In this document: positions 21,000 to 32,300 of the stretch, in pieces
Position numbering within the stretch: the first letter of the stretch is position 1
How the letters are laid out: each line of letters opens with the position of its first letter
NCBI GenBank assembly: GCA_001949185.1
Contig: BDGG01000013.1
Coordinates: 817,226-881,225 of the forward strand
Reading direction: 5' to 3'
Source of the DNA: Ramazzottius varieornatus
Lineage: Eukaryota > Tardigrada > Eutardigrada > Parachela > Ramazzottiidae
DNA: 64,000 nucleotides
Notes under the pieces: generated by a model
What the model saw: only the letters and a program-made list of their open reading frames with translations
The model's database searches: none
What the model was told of the DNA's origin: nothing
Translations under genes and position numbers: made by a program

Positions 21000-21960
21000 G
21001 CAAGTTACTGATACGTTTTTGTGGGTGGGTCAGTGCAAGATGACGCGGGATGATTTCAGGGGGGGTAGAAGGTCCGTTTTGCCTAAACTCCAATGATGTT
21101 ATACTTGCATGTTGCCTACAATAGCCTGAGGATTGTCGTAAGAGCGACCGTTCGACCGCAGGAAAGCCATGGGGAGTATATTGACTTCCTGCTGGACGGT
21201 CGGGATCGGGCTCACCGTGACTCCATATGGCTACCAAGTGAGATGGGAACTTTCAGGATCGTGAAAATCAGTCTGGGCTTTCGATCCAATCATATGGGCA
21301 ACAACTTGGACTGTGAGAAAACTCTCCCCATGCAACAAACTGCGTGCTACCTCATGTAAATCCCGAAGGCGAGAAAAGCCTTTTCCGGCCTGAACAAAAT
21401 CCTCATGTTTTTATTATCCACGAACTCTTTGAAGATTGTTTTCGCTCCCTTTTTTTGGCTACTGTCAAGAACTCAATTGAATCTGGCTCTTTTTTGTTGT
21501 CTGGTCCGGATGACTTCATTAGGTTCGACTCAAGATGTTGGAATTCGAACTTTGTTCCCGGAGTAATCAGGCTGGACTGTCTTACTGTACTACGTGTAGC
21601 GACACGGTTCGTGGCAGCCGCCTTTATAAGAGTGCGCTCGGAAAGCTCGCTAAACTCTGACCGAATTTCCCAGAGGACTGCCACCATTTGGCGCCTGGCT
21701 TTTGGCGGTGTTGCGATCATGACCGACATTCAAGCGAGAAAATTCATGACTTTACATTAGCTGCCACGCGAGCAATTTGAAGGATATCGCTAGGTCGCAA
21801 ACGAAAAATAAGTCTGCGTAACTTACATAACCTGAACCTCGACGCCCATCCCGTGCAAGCACAGTACGGTATCATCGCGCTGGAGATTTCATACCTGCGC
21901 TTCAATTCATGTCTGCACTGTCGGTCGGTCAGGAACGCTTTCGTTTCCCGAACAGTAAAC
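21000..21960. other. Upstream region of the class A GPCR gene
   Basis: No gene supported. Overlapping open frames occur at 21344-21760 (+) and 21403-21729 (-), 138 and 108 codons, without recognisable domains. The region presumably includes the promoter and 5' UTR of the downstream receptor. Confidence 0.4.
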
Positions 21961-23406
21961 ATGGCTACCATCACCCATTCCTCAATTCCTAACATCACCA
22001 ATTCCTCACTGCTTCTTTCTGCTAACGTATCCTTCATACCTCTACCATACCTATTGCATTTTAATCTTTCTCACAACTTGCTGCAAACATGGCTCATCGT
22101 GAGCCTCGTTCTTTGTGCAATAGGCGGCATTTCCGGCTTGATACTCCTTGTGGTGATTTTCCTGCAACAGCCTCGTCTCTCTCGCTCCATCATGTTACTG
22201 TTTCATATGGTGGCAATCGAGTTTCTGCTCTGCGCGATATTTTTTCCCATGCAGAATGTGACAACATATCGCACTATGAGCGGAAAATCCAACGAGCTAA
22301 ACTGTGGCGCATTTTTTGTGTCCTACATCTCGTTTTACATGACAGGCTATTACAATGCCTCGGCCTTGGCTTCAGTGCGATTCTTGGCCGGCATCTCGAA
22401 TCGACTGTACCACCGATGGACCTCGCGGTATGTAACCACCGAAGCGTTTAAACATCTCTAGCCCACCCTCGCAGTGAAAAAAGTACACGTCTAGAATTAT
22501 CTGTGAGGTTTTGTCTCCCGCTGACGTTTCTTTTTTCCCCTTCTTTTTCTGTGAAGGCAAGGACAGGGACATACGTCAACACTGACTGTTGCGTCAGACG
22601 TTCACGTATTTTGTCAAGTAGCACTACACAAATGTTTCTTGGGATGTTGAATTTGGAAATTTAACTGCACGTTTGCAGGCCAGCCTTACTGACCCACATT
22701 GGACTGAGCTGGTTGATCGGTCTCGGCCTAAACGTCGTTCCGTACATCTTGAGCCCATCGAAGGACCCTTTGTACCGCAACAACCCGCCCTTCAATGATT
22801 GCGGAAGTACCTCCACCGTCACGGCTTTTACGGCCGTCTGGATGTTCGGGGGTAACCTCAGCCCACTGATCGGTGCCGTCCTCACGTACGCCATTCTGTT
22901 CATTGTCACTGAAATTAAGAGATGCAAACTACGATCGATGCTGGCACCAGCGGTTGATGGATCACTGGCCCCACCAGCTCAGAACCCGGAAGGGGGCAGT
23001 CACCAGCATCCGGCAAACCAAGCTCAACGCCGAGCGAAATTGACCCGGGTACTGTTCATCTCGTCCCTCTGGAACGCCATCTGTTTCCTGCCCATCCCAC
23101 TCATGATGATCACCAACCCCATCAAGTTCTACATGAACCTGTCTCTGCAGCTGTGGTTGAGGACCCTCAATCTCTTCGGTTACGCTTTCAATCCGGTACG
23201 TCAAACTTCCGGTGAACGATAATTCCGACTAGGCGTTCTAATTGGTGATATCATTTTTCTTTCAGCTCATCTTTTTGACGTTGAACCACGATTACCGGAA
23301 ATGCGTGTCGAAACTTGTGAAAGGGCAGTGGTCTCAACGCTCGCCAGCTCCCATGTTGGTAGGGACGAATTCGAACGCTGGTCGACAAGGGGCCGCGGCA
23401 AGTTGA
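21961..23406 (+). CDS. Rhodopsin-like (class A) orphan GPCR, 3 exons
   Basis: Exons 21961-22427, 22679-23195 and 23266-23406 join in phase to give about 374 residues. The extracellular N-terminus has several N-glycosylation sequons (NIT, NSS, NVS). TM1 is LIVSLVLCAIGGISGLILLV, TM2 MLLFHMVAIEFLLCAIFFP, and TM3 ends with a weak DRY-box equivalent in FLAGISNRLYHRW. Cysteines suited to the conserved disulphide are in NCG (before TM3) and NDCGS (loop 2). TM7 carries NLFGYAFNPLIFLTL, an NPxxY variant (NPLIF). The tail is short and rich in Ser, Ala and Gln. The start is the first in-frame ATG, after AAAC. The ligand is unknown; the divergent TM3 and TM7 motifs point to a lineage-expanded orphan receptor. 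Membrane topology is well supported; the subfamily is not. Confidence 0.82.
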
Positions 23407-24291
23407 ACAGCGCTGCGCTACCTGCTTGCTTCGTAAGCACTCTCCGGCACCGCTACGAGGAGAGGATATACGAAGCTGTCAATGTCAACCTCGTTAACTT
23501 GAAACACACTCAGTCGTCACATCAACCTTATGCATGCCGATAACGCAAGGTCGAGGTATCGTTGACTCAGCGGAGAACAACTTGCGTCGGTCATATGCTT
23601 TCGTCTCGTGTTTACAACTGTGTCCGCACCGCTATCAACACTGTCACCGCATTAACGAAATGCTTATGCACCCGTGGAGTGGATGTATTCTAGTGTTAGA
23701 CTCTGTTCATTTTTCAACGAAATCTCGAGCTTACAGGGCTTACAGCGGTGACTCACCATACCATACTTGTTACCTCAATAATCAAAGAGACAGCTGTGTC
23801 CACTGAATGAGCCTCCCACACCAATCAAGTTACACAGCGAGGTTGTTGCACGGTATCAAAGATCGCCGTACAGTTACCCGTACTGTAGGCCTATTAACAC
23901 CTGATTACCAAGCTTTTCGTGTCGGCAGATTACTAGCGTGCTCATTGTGAGCACAAAACTTTAACTGGTGGTAAAGGGAAGGCGCGACCCAAACCAGCCA
24001 ATATTTTACCAGTAAATTTGTGGATAGAATTTTGTGGAATGTCGGCCGCACCGTTGACTGTCATGGGAAAGTTCACGATATAGTCGCGTTAGTACTGCAT
24101 GGCAGGGAACCGGTGGTCGGACCGCACAAACAACCGATTTAGCCTTCGGTCTAAAAAAACAGGTGAGTGGCAGACTTCGAGACCATCTACTCGTGCGGCA
24201 CAGTCAGCGTTGCTCAAGTCGGCAAAGCTTCCTTTCTTCCTGACAATTAAGCCAAAAAGTCAGTTGGCTTCTGACGTAATACAAAAACTGA

Positions 24292-24450
24292 AAAATCAGT
24301 ACACGCACGATGGGAAATTATGGGACAGGCGGAAACGACGGCAAAATGAAAATTTGACCGTAAAAAAGTGTCGAAAAAAGCATTAATGCGAATCAGTCGC
24401 GTACGTACATGCTTCCGTACCGCCGTAGCGAAAAGGCCTGTCCCAACTTT
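24292..24450. repeat. Dispersed repeat R3, copy 1
   Basis: A segment beginning near CAGTACACGCACGATGGG and ending near GCGAAAAGGCCTGTCCCAAC is found again at 48203-48365 and, more diverged, at 44886-45060, always in the same orientation. The minus-strand reading is open through this copy and keeps ATAVRKHVRTRLIR-type residues in copies 1 and 3. It may be a fragment of a transposon. Confidence 0.65.
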
Positions 24451-25210
24451 TTAATGTCTCATAATTTCTCATCGCGCGTTTACAACCGTCGTTATTTCGT
24501 AAGTGCAGACGGCGACTATTGAAATGTGGCTATAAAAGCGATATCTTTTCGGAGACATCTTTGATCTTGACCAGGGGTACTAGGTTTCTGATCCACCGCG
24601 CGCGCCATGGCATGGTAAATCGAGCTTTCCCAGCTCGTCCTCACGAAGCAAGTACACCTGCCCGAGAGCAAAACGCCCTTTGCTCTCTATCGAGGTCCGT
24701 CCCCATCCCCACAGGTCACGCAGCCCTCTTCGTGGACGTCCCGTTGCAGCTGTGGTAGAGATTTTTAGAGATTTTTTGTGAGATTTTTATTTTTCAAGTT
24801 TTAGAGATTTTTCGCGAGATGCTACCTCAACCGGACGACAAGTCCAGAAAATTTTTCATGGCAAAAGAAATATGCGTTGCCAATGGGTGCTGTAAAACGA
24901 ATTCTGTAACAGCGTGATGTTCAACTAAAAAGCTAGCACGTAATCGTCTTGCATCTGCGAACAAGAGCCATGAAAAATCGATCATACTGCTGCCCACTTT
25001 GCGCCGTCAGGAACGAGAAACTCTCGCCAAAGGTGCCCAGTGTCCAGGCGAATCGTCGCTTCTGCGAAAGCGCCAACCTGTGAATTACACCATACAGCTC
25101 CAAGTTTTTGCAACAAGGGCACCGCATCGCAAACCTATTGCGGCAGCCAAGTTCAATACGTCGTGAGAGGTGGGGTACGTTATCCCTGTCAACTCCTCCT
25201 AAGCGTCGCT

Positions 25211-25890
25211 CCGAAGAACCTCGGACCCGAAGAACGCTTCCCCCTAACAGCTTAGCACCCGAACAGCACCTACCCCTAAAATATGTCCTTATTCCCGAAG
25301 AACTATGGCCCCGAACAGCTTCGACCCCTAACAGTCACGAGCCCTAATATCTTTGGCCCCGACGATCACTCTGCCCTAAAAACAGATCTGTTGTATTGTT
25401 TGGACTTATCCTCCGGGCCCTCCCTGAGTGGTCTAACGATGAATTAGCGAAAGTATTTCTCGCAGCTTGAATCGTGACGAAGATTGTTATTTCGAATTGC
25501 GCTGCTGTTAAGCGAAGCACCTCGTACTGAATAACTTGAGCGGCATACCGTTGGTTCGATCGAATCGATGCATGTCATCTCTCACAGCATCATTCTCATT
25601 TGCGCTTTTTCGTTCGTCAACTCATCCAAATCAGGCAATATGATGCTCATTAGGAATTCAGGGAAGCAATCGTTAAAACGTTTTGACGGTGCAGTGATCA
25701 GTGATCAGGTGCTTCTCAGAAAACGTGTCTAGTGAGAAGCGTTCTTCGGGGTCGAAGTTGATCGGGTTCGAGGCTGTTGGGGGAAAGTGGTATTCAGGTT
25801 TAGCTTTGGTTTTTCGGGGCAAGAGTTCTTCGGGTTGGAGGCTGTCAGGTTTGCCAGTTAGGGGAAATTGTTATTAGGGTTCCAGGTACG
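25211..25890. mobile_element. Foldback-like element: degenerate 17-bp tandem repeats in inverted blocks
   Basis: The left block (about 25211-25390) consists of roughly eleven degenerate 17-base units such as CCGAAGAACNNNNNNCC and CCGAACAGCNNNNNCCC. The right block (about 25735-25890) has the same unit inverted (GTTCTTCGGGGTCGAAG, GGCTGTTGGGGGAA). About 345 bases of unrelated sequence separate the blocks. Inverted blocks of short tandem repeats are the signature of foldback-type elements. No coding sequence is visible inside. Confidence 0.6.
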
Positions 25891-25904
25891 GGGCCGTCTT
25901 GAGA

Positions 25905-26925
25905 GGCTCTTCTCAAATTCTTCGCGGAACCAAGAAACAGAAGGGGTCGAAGACTGTGTACAGAGAGTTTAGGACTCTGACCACTTGGAAGTCAGGCTGC
26001 GGGAGGCTACGAACAATGACGATGAAAACTATCTGTCCGGATAACAATGTCACACAGATGTTCAACAACAATAGCGAGACTGTCAGGATCATGCTTCGTC
26101 TAATCCGCTCCGAGTTTCTCGAAAACCTCCGGAAACGGAAAGAGCGGCTCCGCTTGAAGGCATCACTTCAGTCTTCCGAGCGCGCCAAGAGACGATGACT
26201 CGACCGCAGACAACGAGATACAGTATGACGCAGACGCAAAACGGAACTATATACGCCATGTACTGCGAGATGGTCCGCCACGCAATAAAGTCGCGCGGAA
26301 TGAACGAGCATCGGACGCCCTCTTCGGGGTCGACCTTTCTCGCGCAGTCTCGAATGAAACTGGGAAATTGCAACAGCGCCACTGTTGCGTACATAAGAAA
26401 GCAGACCGACCAAGACCTCATGGGGGAGTTTTGCCGATGGTAGTTTCGATAGGATATAGGATAGAACGCGGCCTAGAAGCTACTGACGGCAATCAGGAAG
26501 TGACTGTTAAAGGTCCATCCGATGAACGACGTATTCAAGTACCGGTAAAATGCGCAAAAGATTTTAAGCTGAACCGGACCAAATACTTGACGCTCTTCGG
26601 GAAAAGCTATCGGGGACGCCCCGAGACAGCGCCGAATTAACTAACGACAAGCTAATGACGTAGGTAGTGGAACAAGTACGAGCGGATCGATGCCGAATAT
26701 AAAGATATACGGAAAGAGCGTTGAGCAAAAGTGCCGCTATCCTCGATGCGACGTAATACCTCGCGGCCGGTTGCGAAAGGAAGGCAACTGCATTGGTGAT
26801 ATTCCTAGAGGGCAACGCCGAAGTATCATTAAAAGTACGGTACCCAGCCCTGAATTTAAGTGAGGAACCATACATGGTTTGTACAGTAGTAGAATATCTA
26901 GTGCATACACGCGACCGCCGCAAAA
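25905..26925 (-). pseudogene. Rhodopsin-like GPCR pseudogene (TM1-TM7 traceable)
   Basis: Reading the minus strand from 26925 down, GPCR segments appear in order. TM1 is IAALLLNALSVYLYIRHRSA, then TM2 (YVISLSLVNSAL). A frame change leads to KIFCAFYRYLNTSFIGWTFN and TM3 HFLIAVSSF. An in-frame TAG follows, where the paralogue at 39770 has tryptophan (RFWAVFFP). TM4 SVCFLMYATVALLQFPSFI, a loop with RCSFIPRD, and TM5 MAYIVPFCVCVILYLVVCG come next. After another frame change come TM6 MILTVSLLLLNICVTLLSG and TM7 NSLYTVFDPFCFLVPRRI. The order and spacing are those of a complete receptor, but the stop and at least two frameshifts show that it is dead. It has no introns in the traceable part. Confidence 0.75.
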
Positions 26926-27265
26926 ACGAAAGTAGGTGCTGAAGGGAATTACATTCTGCAGAGACGAAAACAAAATGATTCTGTTATCCAGCATGAAAGA
27001 TATGCGTGCCCATGATCTTACTTTCATTATTAGTTACCCATATTACTTTCATTGAATGATCGCCTGCAGGTTAGAGGGTGTGGAAAGCACAGCTTCGTTT
27101 GCACGAATTGCTTGATGTCTACGAAATCGATTCACCCCGTGTTATCCGTAATAAACGGTGTAATACAGGACAGGTTCACCGGCGGTCGAGCAGAACAAAT
27201 CGTTTCCAGACAGCTTCATTTGAGCATGGCCAACTTCGCCTTGTGATTCGGGAAATTTTCTGCTT

Positions 27266-27302
27266 GGCACGAAATTGTTTGCTCGGCAAACAATTTCGTG
27301 CC
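27266..27302. repeat. Perfect 17-bp inverted repeat with 3-base loop
   Basis: GGCACGAAATTGTTTGC, loop TCG, then GCAAACAATTTCGTGCC. There are no mismatches in the stem. The flanks do not extend the palindrome. It is not placed like a terminator, since no gene ends nearby. Confidence 0.85.
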
Positions 27303-28947
27303 GACCTACCTGTATCAGACATCTTGATGTACAGTAGTTCTCAAAGCAGAACAAGTCATACGTAAATTGCGGACATCAGACGCACGAAAAAAGGAGTTCC
27401 CCAGCTCAGGCAAATGTGGAAGATTTTGAGAACTGCAAAATCTGTTTGTAATGATATAGCGAATAGCCTCCCCTCTTCTATTTACTCTTATCCAAGAACA
27501 GCGTGGGTCTTAGCTCCCTGCTTCTATGCACAGCCATACTTTTGCTGCCTTCATGAAGCGATGCAGGAAGTTATTTTCCACATTCGCTTCGTCGTCCTGC
27601 TCCCACCCGCCCGCTCCTGTTTTTATGTGGAGGTTCAAAGCCGATTTCGCCTTTTATAGCATATACTTTCATATTTACCGGCACGCTGGTGCCAGAGGTT
27701 AATGAAGCCTTGCTCCCTGCTGCGGCGCTTTTCTCGAACGATGAGGTTTGGAATTATCATGGCTGCATCCGTACGTGAGTTTTTCGGGTCAGTAGATCGC
27801 GGATTAAATTAAGGTCGAGCTGCTTGGATCATGTTGTGTCGGTCTGGTAGAATGCAAATGACCCCATTGTCGCACTGACCGTTATGCGTCTTTCATTTCA
27901 TGTTGGAGAAAGGTCCTTTTCGTTATTTTACATCCCACCATGAAGAATTAGACAAAATTGAAGTACGTAGATATACTTGCCAAACAAAATATACAGTAAT
28001 ACTGGAGTCAATTCCGAAATTACAATAGGAAATGCGATACAGAAGAGAAAGGGAAGAAAGAAAGGACGAGCAAACCCCTACGCCCCCACCCACCATCCCT
28101 GATCTTTTAGCTCAGGATTAAACATGAGTTACTCCAGAGTTATCAAGCAAGGTAACGCGTGACTGTACCATTTTTCGTTTAAATCTCCGTAAAACATCCA
28201 CGTTCACGATGTATTTGACATGTATGTCCGTTGACATGCAGAAATTCTGAATCTATAAATGCAGTTGCACAGTATGGAAACCGGATGCAGTGCAGAAGCA
28301 GCACGGGTTTCAGCTACTGCTGCAGGGCTCTACCTAGCACCCTGTTCAGCAGTAGAAAGTACTGGGTTGCCACATGGTATGCGATTGCAGAATGGCATGC
28401 ATCCCGTTGCGGAGCGTACTAGTATAACGTAAGCAAAGATCAAAGGCACACCCTCCCCGAATGAAAAAAAATGAATGAAGCCGGCTTGGTTCATTCATGT
28501 CGCGGGGTGCTAACGTAATGCTAGGGTGCTCCCTTGACAAAGCATGGTCGCGTGAATAAGTTTCTTGATGTTTGTGCTCCGCTGGGTCAGAGAGGTCAGA
28601 CTAAAGCATGCATAAGTATTTGATGATACTCTGCCGATACTCTGGTTAACCTAATCTGACCTGCTAGATTTAACGCCAATAAGGCAGGTGCGCAGTGCGG
28701 TTTACTCAGCTTGCTCATCGAACTATAAGCTCTCTACATAATTAAAAATCGCTGTTCCTTGGATGTTGAGAAGTTGATCGGAAGGAAGAGGGGACCGGCC
28801 GTGTCGATCTTCGAACTTGATCCGTGAAGGCTACATGTCGGCAAGAAGGGAGAGTGCGGTAACAACCTCGATCTCGACAGCGTATAAGACCTGCAAGCAG
28901 AACAGATGGTCCAGAGGTAGTTTTAACCGAAGAGACCTGCGAATCTC

Positions 28948-28991
28948 GTGGCCGGATACCAAGAATCCAAGAATTCTTGGTATCCGGCCAC
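28948..28991. repeat. Perfect 19-bp inverted repeat with 6-base loop
   Basis: GTGGCCGGATACCAAGAAT, loop CCAAGA, then ATTCTTGGTATCCGGCCAC. The perfect stem lies about 370 bp upstream of the S9 peptidase start. It may be a recent small foldback insertion or a regulatory palindrome. Confidence 0.85.
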
Positions 28992-29359
28992 TTCGAAGTA
29001 AAACAGATTACAGATACGCTTGAAATTCGACCAGTGTCCGACCGGTCTGACGCAAAAAGTCTGGAAGCAAGAGTACTTAAGAAATGAATACCCCGCCTTG
29101 TGACTCAACAATATGCAGGAAAATATGCCGATCACCCAATCAATCCTAGTGAACGCACGAGACTTCTGGTGGCACACAGGTAGACCCACGCTTATCGCAA
29201 TTTCAATAGTGCGACGTAAGGTTTATTTTGATTTTTGATGTCGTTGGATTTGAATTTTGACCTGAAGTAAGTATGTCATATATCGTTCAGTCCCTCGAAG
29301 TGTGATATCGCATTTTCGGAAGCCAGAATCCCGACAGATCAGAATCAGAGGGGTTGTTC

Positions 29360-32300
29360 ATGCATGGGAGCAGAATCGTTAGCACTGTCTCCAAATCTTC
29401 CCGTTTCCTGTCAACTGTTCAGCGCCGTTCCCCATCAGCTGTTCCATTCCTCCCCTTCTCCCGTTTGATCCCTAGTACCTCCCCTTTACGAACTGCTTCT
29501 TCTGCTACTCCCAAGTCCCACCAGTCCACCCTCTTTGAAATTGCAACCAAGACTAAAGAGGAATTTGAGAAAATGAAGAGCGTAGCAGAATACGGCGCAT
29601 GGGTGTCTCCGATTACCAGCGACGTCGCCGCCGGAAGTGATATACAGTTTGCCGGTCTGGAACGAGATGACTGCATGTCGGAAGCCAGCAGTAGGTTATC
29701 TATCGCCTGAACTCTCGCCTTACTTGAGGAATTATTTTCGATGTTTATAGATACCATTTACTGGTTGGAGAATCGTCCGGCGGAAGGAGGGCGAAGCGTC
29801 ATCTGTAAGTTGTTGTAGACTGCCGCACCGTTCTGCTCGTTCCGCGAATATCCACCCAGCACTAACATCATTTTCATGACGCTGCCTGGGTTTGCAGTTA
29901 CGGAGCGTGTGTGAATATGTGCGGGTTCGATCGGTCCTTAATATTCGGATTTTCGTGTTGTGGAATTTAGCACTATTGTGCGGGTGTGTTCGTTTTGAAG
30001 GTAGTTGGAATCCGAAAGATAGAACCATCGTGCCATGGACACCGAAGGAGTTCACAGTGAAGACAAAAGTTCACGAATACGGTACGAAAGAATGGAATTC
30101 ACAATTCTTCCGCACACAGTTCTTTTGAGCATCTCTTTCTCTCCTTTTCTGCCGAGGGACAAGGAAAGATAATTTTCTTTTCTATAGGCGGAGGAGCGTA
30201 CTGTGTGTTCAAAGGTGTAATCTACTTCGTCAACAAATCCGACCAGCAGATTTACATGCAGAAGTCGCCAGCCGATCCTCCACACCCCGTGACCAAACCC
30301 GACCCTTATCGTCGTTTCGCCGACCTTCATTACAGCGTAAAAGTGGGCGATAGTTAGGTCTTGGGTAAGCGCCTCGTCTGGAGCCGATAGAAAGTGTGTA
30401 TTTGGTTGTAGTTCAACTGCCTGCTCGCAGTTTGTGAGGATAAAGGCGACCGGAAGTCAGCGCAAGAGCGAAGTGAAGTTGAGTATCAGCACACCAAAGC
30501 GAAGACCATCCCCGACAATTACATAGTCTCCATCGATGTCGCGACCGGTGACCTTAAATGCTTGGTAAGGCAATCTGCTTATTTGATGTTTTAGGTTTTT
30601 ACTGGTGAGAATCCGTAAAACGGAAGCTTGACAAACGAAATCGAAAACTGGCAAGCGGCGCATGCTATCGGTGTTTCTGGCTGGCATTTTGCGCCACTTG
30701 GAAAACCGATCTTGTCAAGTTTCTTCTCCGAGCTCTCAGACAGATGCTGTCAGTTACTATCGGCTCGATGAAGTGGTTTGTCGTAGTTTTCTTATTGAGG
30801 AAATCTTTCACTGACAGGTTCATGGTGCTGATTTCTACGCATGTCCCAGAACGACGTCTTTCCTTGACGGTGCTCTCGTCTGGATGGAATGGAATATCCC
30901 CAACATGGTCAGGGAAGATTTCTTTTCCATATCGTTTGCGCTAAAATTACTCTTTGCCAACCTGATTTCGAGAGTGAATTATTTTGTGCAAATCTCCGCT
31001 TTGTTCCGAATGTATCTTGTTAGCCTTGGGACGACACGTCGATCAAATGGGCCATGTTGAACGGCAGCCTCTCCGCACCCGCACCCGACCGCATCTACAC
31101 GCTGAAAGCGGACAACGGCAAGACGGACGTGGCTTTCACATTCCCCGAATTCACCAGCAATGGAGAAGTTCTGTATATTAGCGACGAGGATAACTGGTGG
31201 AATTTGTGGAAGGTGATAGCGTGCTTGTTTACTTTATTTATGTGTTATTTTGAAAGGATTATGGGAGTTCAGCCAGCGAACTTCTCGATTGTACCCCTAA
31301 GTGGCGCACGTCCTCGATGTTACTGCTGAACGCTTGCGCCACTTGGGGGAACATTGGCAAGATCGTTTTCCAAGCGACGCACGCTTCCAGCCAATATTAC
31401 CGAGAACATGCGTCACTTGGGAAAACGATCCAGTCGAGTTCGTTTGCCGAACTTTCGGATATTCCGGAAGATAACACGAAGATTTCTTTGTTTCAGACCA
31501 ATTTGGCCCAAACGAGGAAAGTTTGTTTGGAACGAATTTCCAAAGACCTGTGCCATCCCTTATGGATCTTCGGTATGCATTCGTACTGCGTCGTTCCGAA
31601 GCCCGAGAAAGATAACCTTCTTGTCGCCCTCACCTACGGAGACCAACTGACGATGTTCAAGTCGACCAAGTACGATGACAAGGAAGTCTTCATTCACCAG
31701 CCCATTCCTTCCGGCTTTTTCCATCATTACTATTACGTCGAAGCCGTCCAGACGGGCATCTACGCCATCGGATACGACGCGAAGACTCCCATGACGCTTT
31801 TCTACTACGACTTCGCTTCCGGCAAAGTAGGAACCCCATTTTGAAACATCAGAGCTTGGGCAAATGCAGTAGCGCACGTCGTCAGTGTTTGTGGACTGGC
31901 ACCGTGCGCCACTTTGAAAGTTCTACAAAACTGTTTTGTCACGTGGCGCACGTACACAGTGTTATTGGCTGTGAGTGTGCGCTACTTGGAGAAGCGATTT
32001 TGTTGAGTTCGTTTGCCGAGTTCCCATCTCGTTTGACATCTTGAAAAAACGATCTTTCGTTACTTTTAGGTGACAAACATTCGTAGCAGTTCGGAATGCA
32101 ACCTGGACGGTTACTTGAGCGAGCCAGAGGAGATCGAGATCCCCACGACGAATAATGAGGTAGCGTACGGGTACTATTACCCACCAGTGAACAAGGACTA
32201 CGTAGCACCGGAAGGGACGGCGCCACCGCTGTTGGTCAAGATGCATGGGGGACCGACTTCGAGAGCCTACGCGCAGATGAAGTTTTCCATACAGTTTTAC

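Larger units (their letters stand above)
26926..29359. other. Intergenic stretch with two perfect hairpins, no gene seen
   Basis: Open frames here are short (under 100 codons) and show no recognisable motif. The notable structures are the perfect inverted repeats at 27266-27302 and 28948-28991, listed separately. The last few hundred bases upstream of 29360 presumably contain the promoter of the S9 peptidase gene. Confidence 0.4.
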
